DNA from: Calliopum simillimum
Taxonomy: Eukaryota; Arthropoda; Insecta; Diptera; Lauxaniidae
Direction: 5' to 3'
Length of the DNA: 64,000 nt
NCBI GenBank assembly: GCA_951812925.1
Contig: OX638368.1
Location: 13,374,287 to 13,438,286 of the forward strand
The translations under genes were made by a program, and so were the position numbers. Below the pieces are notes generated by a model. That model was given only the letters and a program-made list of their open reading frames with translations, was not told the DNA's origin and did no database searches. The number at the start of each line of letters is the position of its first letter. Position 1 is the stretch's first letter. Shown one piece after another: positions 12,373 to 23,685 of the stretch.

Positions 12373-12732
12373 AGCAAAGTGCCGCAGGACATCAGTGTAA
12401 GGATATTCAGCAAAGTAACGCAGGACATCAGTGTAAGGATATTCAGCAAAGTAACGCAGGACATCAGTGCAAGGATATTCAGCAAAGTAACGCAGGACAT
12501 CAGTGTAAGGACATTCAGCAAAGTAACGCAGGACATCAGTACAAGGATAATCATCAGAGTGCCGCAGGATATCAGTGCTAGAATATTCGTCGAACTGCCG
12601 CAGGACATCAGTGCAAGGATATTTCCCAAAGCGCCGCAGGACATCAGGGCAAAGATATTCAACAAGGTACCGCAGGACATCAGTGCAAGGATATTCAGCA
12701 AAGTGCCGCAGGACCTCAGTGCAAGGATATTA
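12373..12732 (+). repeat. 36-bp minisatellite, ten units
   Basis: The phrase CAGGACATCAGTGYAAGG recurs at 12385, 12421, 12457, 12493, 12529, 12565, 12601, 12637, 12673 and 12709, exactly 36 bp apart with substitutions but no indels. A degenerate unit remains in register at 12781. Because 36 is a multiple of three, the array is open in several frames on both strands. One plus frame gives a 12-residue repeat, approximately RIFSKVTQDISV, from 12355 to 12759. It lies just downstream of the LTR initiator, so it would be in the transcribed part. Coding is unproven. Confidence 0.9.
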
Positions 12733-12895
12733 ATTAAACTACCTCAAGCTATCATTTAGAATAAAGCAAGCAACGTACTACAGGATCACAGTGCTAGTAC
12801 AGTGCCAGACAACAGTGTGCCAACAACGTACTGCAGGATCAAGCTAAGCGTGCTACGAGACAGAAACAATAACTTTTATAGTGGTAATTAAGATA

Positions 12896-13115
12896 GCAGG
12901 CGTAGGTAGTAGAATCGTTGAACCACGCTTCACAGGAACTCGTGAACCTCAAAAATGTCTTATTCAACCCTGTGAAGACCTTGTCAAACGAAGTAGTTAA
13001 ACATAGCGAAGTCAGGCAGTAGAACTATTGGACCAAGCTTCACAGGAATTCGTGACCCTAAAAAGTCTTATTTGAGCCTGTGGAGACCTTGTTAAATGGA
13101 GTAACTAACATACAA
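12896..13115 (+). repeat. Two tandem units of about 110 bp within the LTR
   Basis: CTTCACAGGAA occurs at 12928 and 13038, each time followed by AYTCGTGA, an AAAA-GTCTTATT segment and a TGTG-AGACCTTGT segment, giving a period of 110 bp. A shorter AGCTAGGGACARAGAAT repeat follows at about 13163-13215. Confidence 0.75.
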
Positions 13116-13222
13116 GCAAAGATTAGGGCTAGTACTTCTCCTTAGGGACATCGAGGCTAGATTAGGGACCAAGAATAGCTAGGGACAAAGAATTAGCTAG
13201 GGACAGAGAATTAGGTACATGA

Positions 13223-13264
13223 AATAAATATTTTTGTAACGCATCACAAGAAAAATCAAATAAA
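13223..13264 (+). terminator. Tandem polyadenylation signals of the LTR
   Basis: AATAAA occurs at 13223-13228 and 13259-13264, about 90-130 bp before the end of the LTR. Their position downstream of the TATA/initiator pair fits a U3-R-U5 order. Confidence 0.45.
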
Positions 13265-13511
13265 GAACAACATTAAACTGAAACTGTCGTGTTCTAATTT
13301 GCAAGAACCTTGGACTACGGCGAGTTTAATCCCAGGCATAAGAAAAGTTTGTTACACAGTACTTAAATTCAAATGCTGCCATATCTAACGAGTAAAGCAC
13401 TAGATACTGTTGATTTTTTATGCCACAACTGCAGACTTTATCACGCTGTGCATCCTTTCAGGAAGTTCAAATAATTTTTTTTTATTTCATATTTATCCTC
13501 TTCACTTACAG

Positions 13512-13622
13512 CGCAATTGAAAAATTGAAGGAGGTCGCTCTCTTGATGGCAACGATGGGAAATCATTTGCACATTTGTTCTTTATACACGTACGTTTGGC
13601 ATATGGATACTCAAGCTGTGAA
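13512..13622 (+). other. Candidate exon, 111 bp
   Basis: A strong pyrimidine-rich acceptor (TTATCCTCTTCACTTACAG) ends at 13511. After it the frame AIEKLKEVALLMATMG... stays open to a GTAAAT donor-like site at 13623. The length is a multiple of three. The segment is less AT-rich than its flanks and lacks homopolymers. I recognise no domain, and chance splice-like sites are common in AT-rich DNA. Confidence 0.25.
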
Positions 13623-13629
13623 GTAAATT

Positions 13630-14770
13630 TAGCAGGTGGTGCTTTGCAATTTTACAAATGTCAAATGTCAAGTGGAACTTATAAAATATTTAGTGGATCA
13701 AAATGGTGTAAAAATTGTGCAAATGTTCAAAAATAACTGATAAACAAACTGAGATTTGGTACTGCAATTATACAAGATAAGGTTATGTTACTCATACGAC
13801 ATATTGTGCTGATTTATATAAAAGTTATTTATGGCTTATTTTCCAGCAGCCATTAATTAAAACTGATAATTTTCATGCGGCAGAAAATGAGCAATAAAAA
13901 GACGCTACTTAACAGAGTTTTCATTATATCACATTTGAGTTCTTAAGATCTTAATGGGTCAAGTAAAAAAATAGATGTATCTGCTAAAAGCCATATGTAT
14001 TTTGACGAAAAGCTAATTGTTTTTACTGAAACTACTAAAAGCAAATATGGCATATTATTTCAATGCAGCACAAGTAATTTTAGCACTAGGAAGATTTAAA
14101 AATTATTGGCAACTGTTAAAAAATTGGCATGCTGTGCAAAAGTATGATACAAAATTTATGAAAAATCATTATGCTAAAATCCTCCAACAGCTGCTGAAAG
14201 TAAAAATTGACAAGAACTAAATCAGCGCCAGTCTGTTGACAACAATGATGGCGATAGCTGCTTGACCACAAGCCCAAATGGTGAGCAGAGTTGAGTTGAT
14301 GTTACGTTACATATTACTGGCTATTTATATGCAAGCAATGCCTGATGCTTACGGCTCTTGAACGAAAGTACTTAGAAACAGCTGTCAGAAGGGCGACAGC
14401 GCATGCCTATGTCAGTAAATATTTTAGTTTTGTAGAGCAACAATTACAACGTGATTGCTTAAATCCAAAAGGAAAAAAAAAATCCATCGACTACACGCTA
14501 TAGCCAAATTGAATTTAACTAGCGTGCCTGATGTTGCAACTCTTGTTTCAAAGTGGTACATGCAACTACAGTGCACCACTGTAATTAATGTCTTTGCATG
14601 CAATGCGTACATAACTGGAAATTGGTCATTGAATTCAACATGTATATAGTGGAAAGAATGCTACCATTTATTTAGGAATGAAGCTTGAAACACGCGGCAA
14701 TATAAGGAAATTTGTACTATAAGTGGAACATTATTAAAATTAGAAAAATTTTTAGTAAGAAAAGTAAAAT
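13630..14770. other. AT-rich stretch without recognised genes
   Basis: Contains one strong copy of the dispersed motif (13788). The frames at 14017-14220 and 14424-14649 have no recognisable domain or splice context, and I do not call them. Confidence 0.5.
13788..13803 (+). promoter_or_regulatory. Dispersed 16-bp motif (15/16)
   Basis: Reads TTACTCATACGACATA. The partner box GCAGCCA is at 13846-13852, 58 bp from the motif start. Confidence 0.6.
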
Positions 14771-14771
14771 T

Positions 14772-15109
14772 GCTAAAAGGCACTCCAGACTATCTGAGTA
14801 GTCATATGCGTTTTCTTTTGTTTTTCTGTATGATTTTTTCTCTGATTGTCAAATTTTTATTGTTTTTAATTTCTATTGTTGAAATTATTTTAATTTTTTA
14901 TTTTTCCAACAACCTGATAAAATTTGAAAACTCATAGGACTTCTCTTTTCAAATAGATTCAAATCTAATGCCAAAATAACTCATATGAGTTTTCTTCTGA
15001 TAAATCATTTGTGAAAGAAATTTACATTCACACTATAAGAGTTGCCATATTTGACAACTCATAAGAGTTTCTATATGATTTCTCAGATAGTCTGAAGCGG
15101 CTTTAACTA
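14772..15109. mobile_element. MITE-like inverted repeat element
   Basis: The left end (CTCCAGACTATCTGAGTAG) is the inverse of the right end (TCAGATAGTCTGAAG), and the similarity extends outward through GCTAAAAGG / GGCTTTAAC and inward through a CATATG...TTTTC segment. Further ACTCATA-GAGTTT repeats lie inside. Length is about 340 bp with no coding potential. A target duplication was not resolved. Confidence 0.6.
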
Positions 15110-17014
15110 TATGAATTAAAACTTTCATATTCTAGCTACGATGCGTCAAATTATATCAAAGCTAAAGCCCTGTCTTAAGTTGTTAGTTAGTAAATTGAAA
15201 TTTGTTTGTTTGAGTAGTGGCCGTTGACATTTAGCTTCAAAATTTTAAAACAAAATAGTTTCAGTTCATTTAGTACAACATGACGTATGAGTTACACTCA
15301 ATTTCTATAAAATGAATAGGCTAAACATTTTAGAGAATTTAAAATTATTAATATTTTAAGACCTTTTTTATGTTTAATTCTAAATTTGATAAGCTGAAGG
15401 TTCTGCTGCTCATCATTTTATTCAAATTTGAGACTAGCTCACTCGTGCTCGTTTCATAAATTCTGTGGAAAACTCTTGTTTACTCAAAAACAGTTCTTTA
15501 CACAAATTTTGTGTCTTTAATTTTTAGATGAACTTACTGAACTTTTTTGTTTTTATGTAGTCAAGATATACTTAATAATTGACATATTAAAGGTACATTT
15601 ACGCATTTAAGGTATTTTGTCACTAAACATGGCTGTCAATTTTTAACATATTTTTACAATGATGGCGTTTGTCAGATGCTTATTCTCTCGATATCATGAC
15701 CTTGTAACCTTCCACTTTTTGCCGATTTTCTTCAAAATAAAACTAAACAAAAGTAATGTGTCTGTATAAAACATTTTCTAAACAAAATATGGTAAAAGTT
15801 CAAAGATTGACATCACAGACAGCCAAATACATGCATTGTTTATGAAAAAAATTATCAAAACTTGAGGGTTAAATATTTTAGAAATATTTTGATGTCATAT
15901 TGTCAGCTGACAAAACAAAAACTTGAACACCATTTTTAGTCGTCAATATTTAACATATCAAATATTTGATTTATTATAAGAGCTAATATATTTAAGACCT
16001 CGAAAACTTTATTTATTTAAAGACATTTTTACAAAAATTATCTTTGTTGCAAAATTATTGGCTTGATTTTATAAATCATCGACATGTCTTATCATTCTGA
16101 ATTTGAATATTTTTCCATCGATGAAGCTTTATATCAATGAAATTAAACACAATTGCTGCCAGCTTAGAGCTTCAAACAAACTGAGTTTTTGATTAGAGGT
16201 CGCGCATAAATTCATGCTTACTAACTGTTTATTTCAACAAATTCAACATGTCTTATGAGCAAAATCAAACTTAGGTCTAATTATAGGGCTAAACTTAGGA
16301 GCTATAAGCCTAGCCTATTTTCAAACAAAACATCCGTTTTATTTTGTCATTTTTTTGTTTTAAATGTGCTCGACGGTCACGTTTAACACCATGGAAATGC
16401 CCATATGATGAAATCTCATTGTTTCAATAACTCTTTCAGTGCCAATAAAACTGTTGTCACTATAAGCTATCAGTAATGTGTGTAAGCAATCAATAATTTC
16501 AATGCTTTCTGAGAACTAAGCGAATTCAGAATATTCGATAAAATCAATAGATAACAAATAAAAAAAAAAACAGTAACTACAACAATACGTTTATGCCAAA
16601 ACCATAAAAATCTGCTAAGTAACCACAAATATTGGAGTTTCTGCATCAACGCGCATTGCACTGCAATTGCTGCAGCAATATTAGCCAACGCTGTCAACAG
16701 TACTTTACTAAATGCAAATTTATAACAAAACTTAATCTAAACACATCAGTTTTACGTAGCAGCATGTTGTGAAAGTGACTTTTCGGTTTATTTGTGGTTA
16801 TTTGCATGTGCATTCATTTGTATCTTATGGTTTCTAAATCAATGAGTTTTAATATTTAATACTTTATACTTCAATAAATAATTTTTCATTTGTTTTGTAC
16901 ATTAAAATCTAAAACTATCGTATTTGCTAAACAAGAAAATGTTTTTGAATTACTGAATAGATAAACTTGACATACGAGTAACATTAAAAAGCATTAGGAT
17001 AAAAAGTAGAATTG
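15110..17014. other. AT-rich stretch without recognised genes
   Basis: No gene is seen. It holds a strong dispersed motif at 15279 and a two-mismatch copy at 16247. Confidence 0.5.
15279..15294 (-). promoter_or_regulatory. Dispersed 16-bp motif (15/16)
   Basis: On the minus strand it reads TAACTCATACGTCATG. The partner box (minus ACGGCCA) is at 15218-15224, about 71 bp downstream on that strand. Confidence 0.6.
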
Positions 17015-17017
17015 TTA

Positions 17018-18289
17018 CACCGTTCGACACAAAAAAAACATATGAGAAAATCCAAAAAATTCTTAAAGTAGACGTTAAAAGAAAACACCCGTTTCTCGTG
17101 GTTTTTCACCAGCAGGTCACATTTTTTTTAAATCGATTATTGAAGTTTTTTTTTCCACTGTATATGAAAAAATATAAATACCGCATTCTTGTGTTAAATC
17201 GATGAATTTAACTATATGATCATTACATCTGAGGTGTATCATGTGTTGAGCAAACTCATGCAAGATAATGCGGGAAATATTTTTGTAGAAATTTGACCCC
17301 GGTTTAACTCCCACATGTGGGTCATTTTTGCCCTTTTCGTAAAAAGGTGCAAAAATGACACCCAAAACAGGAAAATATTGAGTCAGTATGTACTACAGAA
17401 ATATTTGCTATTCAATTTCACTACTAGTTGCTGAACGTTAAAAATGAAAAATTTTATCCCGAAAGCAAAAAAATCGTTAAAATCAGTGAGCAGTTCTAAC
17501 AATAAATATTTTCCAAATTTCACCCCACTTTAAAACTCTAAAACTACATTTTGGACAAAAGTCGTTCTCACAAGATCATAACGAAATCACACAAGGATCA
17601 TTTTCCTAGAATACATTAATCTATTATATCCTATTTCATGGGTCTTTTTGACCTCTTTTTCTAAAACTGAGCCACAATGGGTTAAAAAAATTTGCAAAAA
17701 TATCCTACAAAAAATTTCAATAAGAGTTGCCAAAGACGAAAAATTCTTCAAACTTAAGGTAAGCGCGTCAGGGATCTAATTAATATGAAATGTGAAAAGT
17801 CATAATTGATTTTAACGATTTTTTTGGTTTCAGTCTCAAATTTCGACCTTTACGTGTTTAAAAACAAGTAGTGAAATTTTATAGAAAATATTTCTGTAGT
17901 ACATACTGACTCAATATTTCCCTGTTTTGGGTGTCATTTTTGTACCTTTTTATGAAAAAGGCTAAAATGACCCACATGTGGGGGTCAAACAGGGTTAAAA
18001 TTTTCTACAAAAATATTTCCCGCAATATCCTGCAAAAGTTTGCTGAACACATAATACACCTGAGATGTAAGGATCAGATAGTTAAATTCATCGATTTAAC
18101 ACAAGAATACGGTTTTTTTTTGGTTTTTTCATATACAGTGGAAAAAAAAAACTTCAAAAATCGATTAAAAAAAAAACGTGACGTGCTAGAGAAAAATCAC
18201 GAGACACGGGTATTTTTTTAATGTCTACTTTAAGAATTTTTTGGATTTTCTAAAGTGTTTTAAAAAAAGTTCGAAATTGTTCCACAGTG
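17018..18289. mobile_element. Long-hairpin transposon with TTA target duplication (full copy)
   Basis: The arms run about 17018-17487 and 17800-18289 around a spacer of about 310 bp. Left terminus CACCGTTCGAC, right terminus inverse CACTGTGGAAC. TTA flanks both sides (17015-17017 and 18290-18292). Open frames on opposite strands in the two arms (minus 17117-17365, plus 17931-18221) encode the same KNISR.IL..FA.H.IHLR peptide only because the arms are inverted copies. A truncated relative lies at 24110-24991. Confidence 0.8.
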
Positions 18290-18292
18290 TTA

Positions 18293-19039
18293 TCTATATA
18301 AATTTTTAAGTAAGAAACTGCTTAAAAAAACTTAATTTATATTCCTTTTCATCGTGTTTTTTGTTCTTGGTATATCCTTTATATTTCCATGAGCGTCCTT
18401 GTTGTTATTACAAAATAATGTCTAATGATGTCCTTCAAATTATTACCTCTAACAATAACAACTCTTTTGACATTTGCAAAACAGAACACCAGTAGTGCTT
18501 CATTAGGCAATGCCTTTGCATTAGTTGTTCATAATACTGGCGGTGTCTTTTTACCCTACAAAGCTGCTGATTTTTTGCAAAAACTTCCGCTTTAATTTGC
18601 TTTTCCTGTTCAAAGATGGCACCATAGGCAACAAAGCTAAAACAACTTATTTCGAAAAAAACACAAACAATACATAGGCAGGAAAATGTGAAAGTTAAAC
18701 AAAACAAATTGTTGTATTACACAACAGAAGAAATAGAAAAACCAAAAATACAACAAATAGTTACACATTAAGAAAAAAAAAAAATATATCAAAAACAAAA
18801 AAAAAAAAACAAGTAGATAAAGCACAACAAACACTGCTTCATTATGCAAAATAAACATATAATGATATTACACTAAAATGCGGAAGTCTTGACTTTTGTC
18901 TCCAATTTTTATATTTCACGTCGCATTTTATCTCCTTCTATTCTGAGACTTTTTTTGGTTCCTTCAATGGCATCTCTTAATTAAATATATTACAAAACAT
19001 ATAACATTATTTTTATTGAGAAACGATTATTTAAAATTT
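18293..19039. other. AT-rich stretch without recognised genes
   Basis: Contains A-rich runs (about 18770-18810). The hydrophobic frames on the minus strand are translations of poly-A/T-rich DNA and are not supported as genes. Confidence 0.5.
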
Positions 19040-19429
19040 AGCGAAAAAATCCATATTTGTTGAAAAATTCTATTTTTAGTGAAGAACTTAAATTTAAATA
19101 AAATTTTTAGTGAAAAACTCAATTTTTAAGTGAAAAATTTAATTTTTTGTGAAAAATTTAGTTTTTAGTAAAAAAATAATTTTTTTGGTGAAAATTTCAA
19201 TTTTTTAGTGAAAAAATCAATTTTAAGTGAAAATTTAATTTTTTAATGAGAGTTTAATTTGTTAGGAAAATACCAAATTTTTAGTGAAATTTTCGGTTCG
19301 GTTTTTAGTGAAAAATTAATTTTTAGCAAAAAACTCTACTTTTTAGTGAATAAATCAATTTTTTAGTGAAAAACTCAATTTGAAGTTAAGATCTCAATTT
19401 CAAGTGAAAAATTCAATTTAAAATAAACT

Positions 19430-19792
19430 ACTTGTCGTCATCAAGGCTCTTTTTTGTTAGTACAGTGAAATTATGGAATGTTTTGCCTAGGGAAATTAAA
19501 ACCGAAAGACGCAAATCACATTTTTAAATGGCAGCTCATAGATTTTTTAATGTACCAACTTAAGTTAAAAAAATTTATAAAATATAAATTTTTTTTCATA
19601 TCTCCTTAATGTATTTAAACTCATTTAGTTCTAAATAGTCAAAATTAGTTTGCAATCCATTTATTCTAAATTTCACTTTTAAGTATAGTTAATTTTTGAT
19701 ATAAATTGCATTGTTAATGTACTTTATGAGACTTTAAGTCTTACGTACTACCATATCTATGATAAATAAATAAAAATAAATAAATAAATAAG
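19430..19792 (+). mobile_element. 5'-truncated non-LTR retrotransposon (LINE) 3' end
   Basis: The fragment carries the last codons of a reverse transcriptase frame, a 3' UTR, and ends in a repeated ATAAATAA tail. TAAACT occurs at both edges (19424-19429 and 19793-19798), consistent with a short target duplication. It interrupts the AGTGAAAAA array, so it inserted after the array formed. This is the usual outcome of abortive target-primed reverse transcription. Confidence 0.7.
19438..19527 (+). pseudogene. LINE ORF2 C-terminal remnant
   Basis: The frame reads LFFVSTVKLWNVLPREIK and then ...SHF before TAA at 19525-19527. The phrase KLWNVLPREIK matches the G.KLWNSLP..IK block near the C-terminus of Jockey/CR1-type reverse transcriptases, which is usually followed by a conserved phenylalanine in a short tail. 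Only about 30 codons survive. It is a dead fragment, not a functional enzyme. Confidence 0.65.
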
Positions 19793-20561
19793 TAAACTCA
19801 ATTTCAAGTGAAAAACTCAATTTTTTTGTGAAAATTTTATTTTCGAGTAAAATGTTTTAATTGAAATTTTCAGTTTTTAGTGTTAAAATCAATTTTTTTA
19901 GTGAGAGGTCATTTTGTCAGTTTTTAATGGGAAAGTAAATTTTTTCACGAAAGACTCAATTTTTTTGTGAAAAATTAAAATTTTTAGTGAAAAACTACAT
20001 TTTTTAGTGAAAAATTAAATTTTTTAATGAAAATTTGGTCTCGGATCTTGAAATTTTGTTAAAAATTTGGTTTCCATCAAAAACAGAAACCCGAAGTCGT
20101 ATCGATTAAATCTTTTTGGCGGTAGGGGCTCGATGTTTTCATTGAAATATTCTGTTCAGTCATACGTTAGGTACCAAATAGAAAAGAAAACTTTAGTTTT
20201 TTACACAGCGTTTGTAATAATGAATTTGATTCGTAGATCGGAATTTGCCATTTGGTATAGAAACATACCAATTCTGGATGCCTAGACAGAAGCATAGAGC
20301 AATTTTTTCTTCACTTTTCTGTGCGTTTAACTCAACAGATCAAAAAATGTAGATGCCAAGTTTTAATTTTAATCCAACCATACATTCAAAAGAATTTATT
20401 CTGAAAAACTATTGTATTATTTGGTTAAACTTTATTTTTAAATTTTCTAAGTTATATGAATTTTTTAAACATGTTTTTAGCTGAATGGGCTTAAGTACTC
20501 GTATGTAGCTTTTTTTATTTAAATTTTTTGCTTACTAACTGGCATTCTTTATATTCAATAG

Positions 20562-20744
20562 CTGCTACTCTAGTGATTTATATAATTGTATGCAAAACGG
20601 AAACGGAAACCACAAAATGTTGTTATGTTGTAACTTTTATTGGTCAAAAGCGTGCGCCCGTAACAACTTCCGGCACTTGTTTGTTTATTTGCTTGCGTGA
20701 AAAACCTATTGACAGTAAAAATAGTTTAGACACATTTATGCCAA
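20562..20744 (+). other. Candidate exon, 183 bp (weak)
   Basis: A TACTAAC branch-point-like sequence (20533-20539) lies about 20 bp before an AG at 20560-20561. The frame then stays open (AATLVIYIIVCKTETETTKC...) to a GTACGT donor-like site at 20745. The length is a multiple of three and base composition is more balanced than its flanks. The polypyrimidine tract is poor and no domain is recognised. Confidence 0.15.
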
Positions 20745-20759
20745 GTACGTGATAAAAAA

Positions 20760-22115
20760 CCTAAAAACTGTCGGTTGATTTTGATACAAATGTGTTTTTG
20801 TAAATATTGAAAAAAAAAAAATTTATAGTGATGTGAATTTTGTTTTTTAAATAGATAATAAGAAAATTCACAATTTCAACAATTTCCAAACAAAGCAAGC
20901 AAAGAGATAAAATAATTTGGCCATCCCGCTGAAAAAATTTAATAAAAGAAAATGCATTACCTTAATTTATTTGTTCATTGTCACTTTGTTTTGTCAGCTG
21001 CTGTATTATTAACTGATATATAACTTTGCACTTATTTTTTTATATTTTTTTATTATTTATTTAAGGTAATTAAATTCGCTTTTTAACCTCGACACATTTT
21101 TTATTGAAACCATATTAATGAAATTAACATTAATTAAATATTTTTAAATTGAAATTACTAAAAAATAAAATAAATGGGCGTATAATGCATCACAAAGAAA
21201 ACTCTTATATTGATTTTTATTAAAAAATTTCAATAAAATAAAAACTCAGTTCAAGTTGATAATGAACGTGTATGTCAACAATAACTACTGCATTAAAATT
21301 ATAATGAACAGCAATTATTTTCTATACATTATTGGCCATGGCCATAACAAAGTGTTGTTGGTGAGTGTGTGAGATAAAGTTACGCACACACAAACAATAC
21401 AAAACCCAGTAGCAGCATTACGCTTTGTTGACAACACTTAATAACTTAATAAAAAAAATAATGGTAATTTTTACCAACAAATAGCTTTCGCACATATATG
21501 TTATAAACGCTGGCAGCTACAAAATCCTTGAAATATTTAATTGAAAATTTACCAGTTAAAATTCTTATAGTACTGGGCTGTAAACAACGCCAAATGTAGC
21601 ATTTTGTGGTGACACACACATTGATACTTAAGTAAATATTTGTTTTGCTTTTTAGGTCATACAACTATTGGTGTATAAAATTTCATAAATTTTTTTATAC
21701 AAATTACTATAATTTATACATGCTACGCTGAGAACACAGGTTAATTATCATATTTTTAAAATATGTTCACACAAGTAATTAGTTTGTTGCATTCAGAAGA
21801 GAAAAAAAATCAAAAAATCTAAGGCACTCTACCAATTTTACGCACACTTTTACACACCAACATAAGCACATAAAAATTCCGGAAATTCCGAAAAGCAACT
21901 ACACACACAAGCATACGCATTTCCACATTCTCAAATTTTTTAAGCTGCCACAAATATGCAAAAGATGCCTTTATTACCGTTACAACCAACACTATAAAAG
22001 AACAAAATCACAACTTTTATGCCACATAATTTTCGTGCTTAAATGTCTGTATCAAAGAATATTAAGTGTAGCTACACTGTCAAAAAGATAACATGAAAAG
22101 TTTAAAGTTTATGGA
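20760..22115. other. AT-rich stretch without recognised genes
   Basis: No gene is seen. Long A/T runs and scattered CACACA phrases (around 21380 and 21905) only. Confidence 0.5.
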
Positions 22116-22119
22116 AAAT

Positions 22120-23685
22120 TTTTTTGTATGGGGTATGCAATGCGCTTTTGTCTGAATTCACTTCCTTTGCTCAGAGCTTACTTTTAATGTTTCTGGTGTC
22201 TGATTGAGGTTCGGTCGGATAGCGTTATCAGTATAGCATTTTATAGATTTTGCTTGTATGTAAGGCTATATTGCTTAGATTTCCCGTTAATAATATCTCC
22301 ACGAATGTACAGACAAATATCCACAAGAACAGACAGACCAATGGGCATAGCTATATCAACTCAGGAAGTGATGCACAAAATATCTAAAATGGTATTCTAA
22401 CCAGTCTTTGCTGGTTGCTTTTGATGAAAGAAAACCAAAGTAGCGAAAACAAAGTAGAGAACAATTTTGGATAAAATTTTTCGAAAATTTCAGACATTTT
22501 CATTAAAACGCTAAACGATACTGATTGAATCTCAGATATCAACTACCATGGTAGCTTTTTAAATATTCTCGAAGATATGGCGTTTCAAATTTTGGTCTAT
22601 GTGGAAAGTGTGCGTGTTCTTGATCCAATCATGACCATTTTCAACTAAGAATTATATTCTACTAATTAAATCTCAGATATCAAATACTATTATTGTAATT
22701 GAAATATTTCCAAAATTATTGCGATTTCCAGTTTTGGGCTATATGGGAGGTGTGCAAGTTATTCGCTCAATCGTGATTATTTTCAATGAGTACTCGTATA
22801 AAGATGATATCAATTTTATTTGAGATATCAAATATTATTGTTTTATATGAAATATTCACGAAATTATGACGATTTCAAATTTTGGACTATAAGGGAAGTG
22901 GGCGTGTCATTGGCTCTATCATGTGCAGTTTTAGCAAGCGGCTTGGGGCTAATAATTCTATCTCAGGTATTGAACTCTATTGCTCTACATCAAGCAGTTT
23001 GGATTTTAATAGATTTAAGCAATAGTAGAAATGTAAGAATATTGAAAAGTCGCTGAAGAAAAACTCATTGTTGTCCAAAATGTGGTATGAACGGTGTAGC
23101 TGATAATTATACAGAATCTTTAGGAGAATATTACATTATACATCGTAATGATTAATCCGTTTCAACTCTATAAAACTTTGAAGTTATTATCCGCAGAATG
23201 GAAAATTTTGAAAATTTTTTAAATAGAATTAGTTTTTTTTTTTTTTTTTGATTATCGGTATATAACTTTTGTATTCAAAAAATTAACATCTAAGTATGTA
23301 AATCTTCAGCAAAATAGACTAAGTTATAGTTGCTGTAAGTTTCAGGATCTAAGGCTCATTTAAACTTTAAAATTTTTTGGATATTTTTCTAAGAAATTCA
23401 TATTCTTTGAGTTCACAAAAATCAAGACGCAAAAGCTCAGAAATGGTATTATTTCCTGATATTTTGGTAAATTGAAATTTTTTTTTCTTGAATCTGTGCA
23501 ATAATACTATAACTTTGCACACATAGATTTCAAGACCTAAGACCGACTAGAACTAGAACACTGTGTTACGTTGAACAAAAATATATGCATACCATATCCT
23601 ATACCTCAAACGCATTCAGCTCTGCATTACAAATGGAAGGACAAGGAGAAAATACACAGGGTGTAGGGAATAAAAATGAATACTG
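22120..23685 (+). repeat. Dispersed repeat, copy 1
   Basis: Shares ordered phrases with 61430-62385: an early GCTCAGAGCTT...TTTAATGTTT segment, then ACAGACAGACC...GGCATAGCTATATCAA-TCA, and at the 3' side AATGGAAGGACAA...GGGTGTAGGG. Identity is clearly below that of a recent duplicate. It also carries ATGGGAGGTGYGC phrases that recur at 31.9-33.1 kb. The frame at 22820-23056 lies wholly within it and is not a gene. Confidence 0.55.
22560..22905 (+). repeat. Three tandem units of about 145 bp
   Basis: The segment AAATATTCNCGAAATTATG-CGATTTCAAATTTTGG, followed by CTATRTGGGARGTG, recurs near 22565, 22705 and 22850. Units are diverged. Part of the larger dispersed repeat. Confidence 0.65.

Larger units (their letters stand above)
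11840..13356 (+). mobile_element. Probable solo LTR of a retrotransposon
   Basis: The segment starts TGTGAAGGCC and ends GTTTGTTACA, giving the TG...CA ends expected of an LTR. CAGT precedes it (11836-11839) and follows it (13357-13360), a 4-bp target duplication typical of Ty3/gypsy-like insertions. Inside are, in order, a CA-rich tract with a 60-bp duplication (about 11990-12110), a TATA box plus initiator, a 36-bp tandem array, a 110-bp duplication and two AATAAA signals. This U3-R-U5-like order supports the call. No gag, pol or second LTR is present, so it would be a recombination remnant of 1517 bp. The orientation follows the TATA and polyA order. Alternative: an unrelated composite repeat with chance ends. 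Confidence 0.6.
19040..20060 (+). repeat. Degenerate tandem array of about 20-bp units
   Basis: The unit is close to TTTTTAGTGAAAAAYTCAAT and is repeated many times from 19040 to 19429 and again from 19799 to about 20060. The two parts are separated by a retrotransposon fragment (19430-19792). Confidence 0.8.

Noticed and set aside
12355..12759. 134-codon frame over the 36-bp array as a gene
   Set aside because: Several frames on both strands are equally open because of the repeat period; kept only as a finding.
11545..13360. Alternative LTR start at 11549 using ACAG/CAGT near the hairpin end
   Set aside because: That edge is already explained by the hairpin and its TTA duplication; the TG...CA ends at 11840-13356 with CAGT fit better.
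17117..18221. Similar peptides encoded on opposite strands at 17117-17365 and 17931-18221
   Set aside because: They are explained by the inverted arms of one hairpin element, not by a gene pair.
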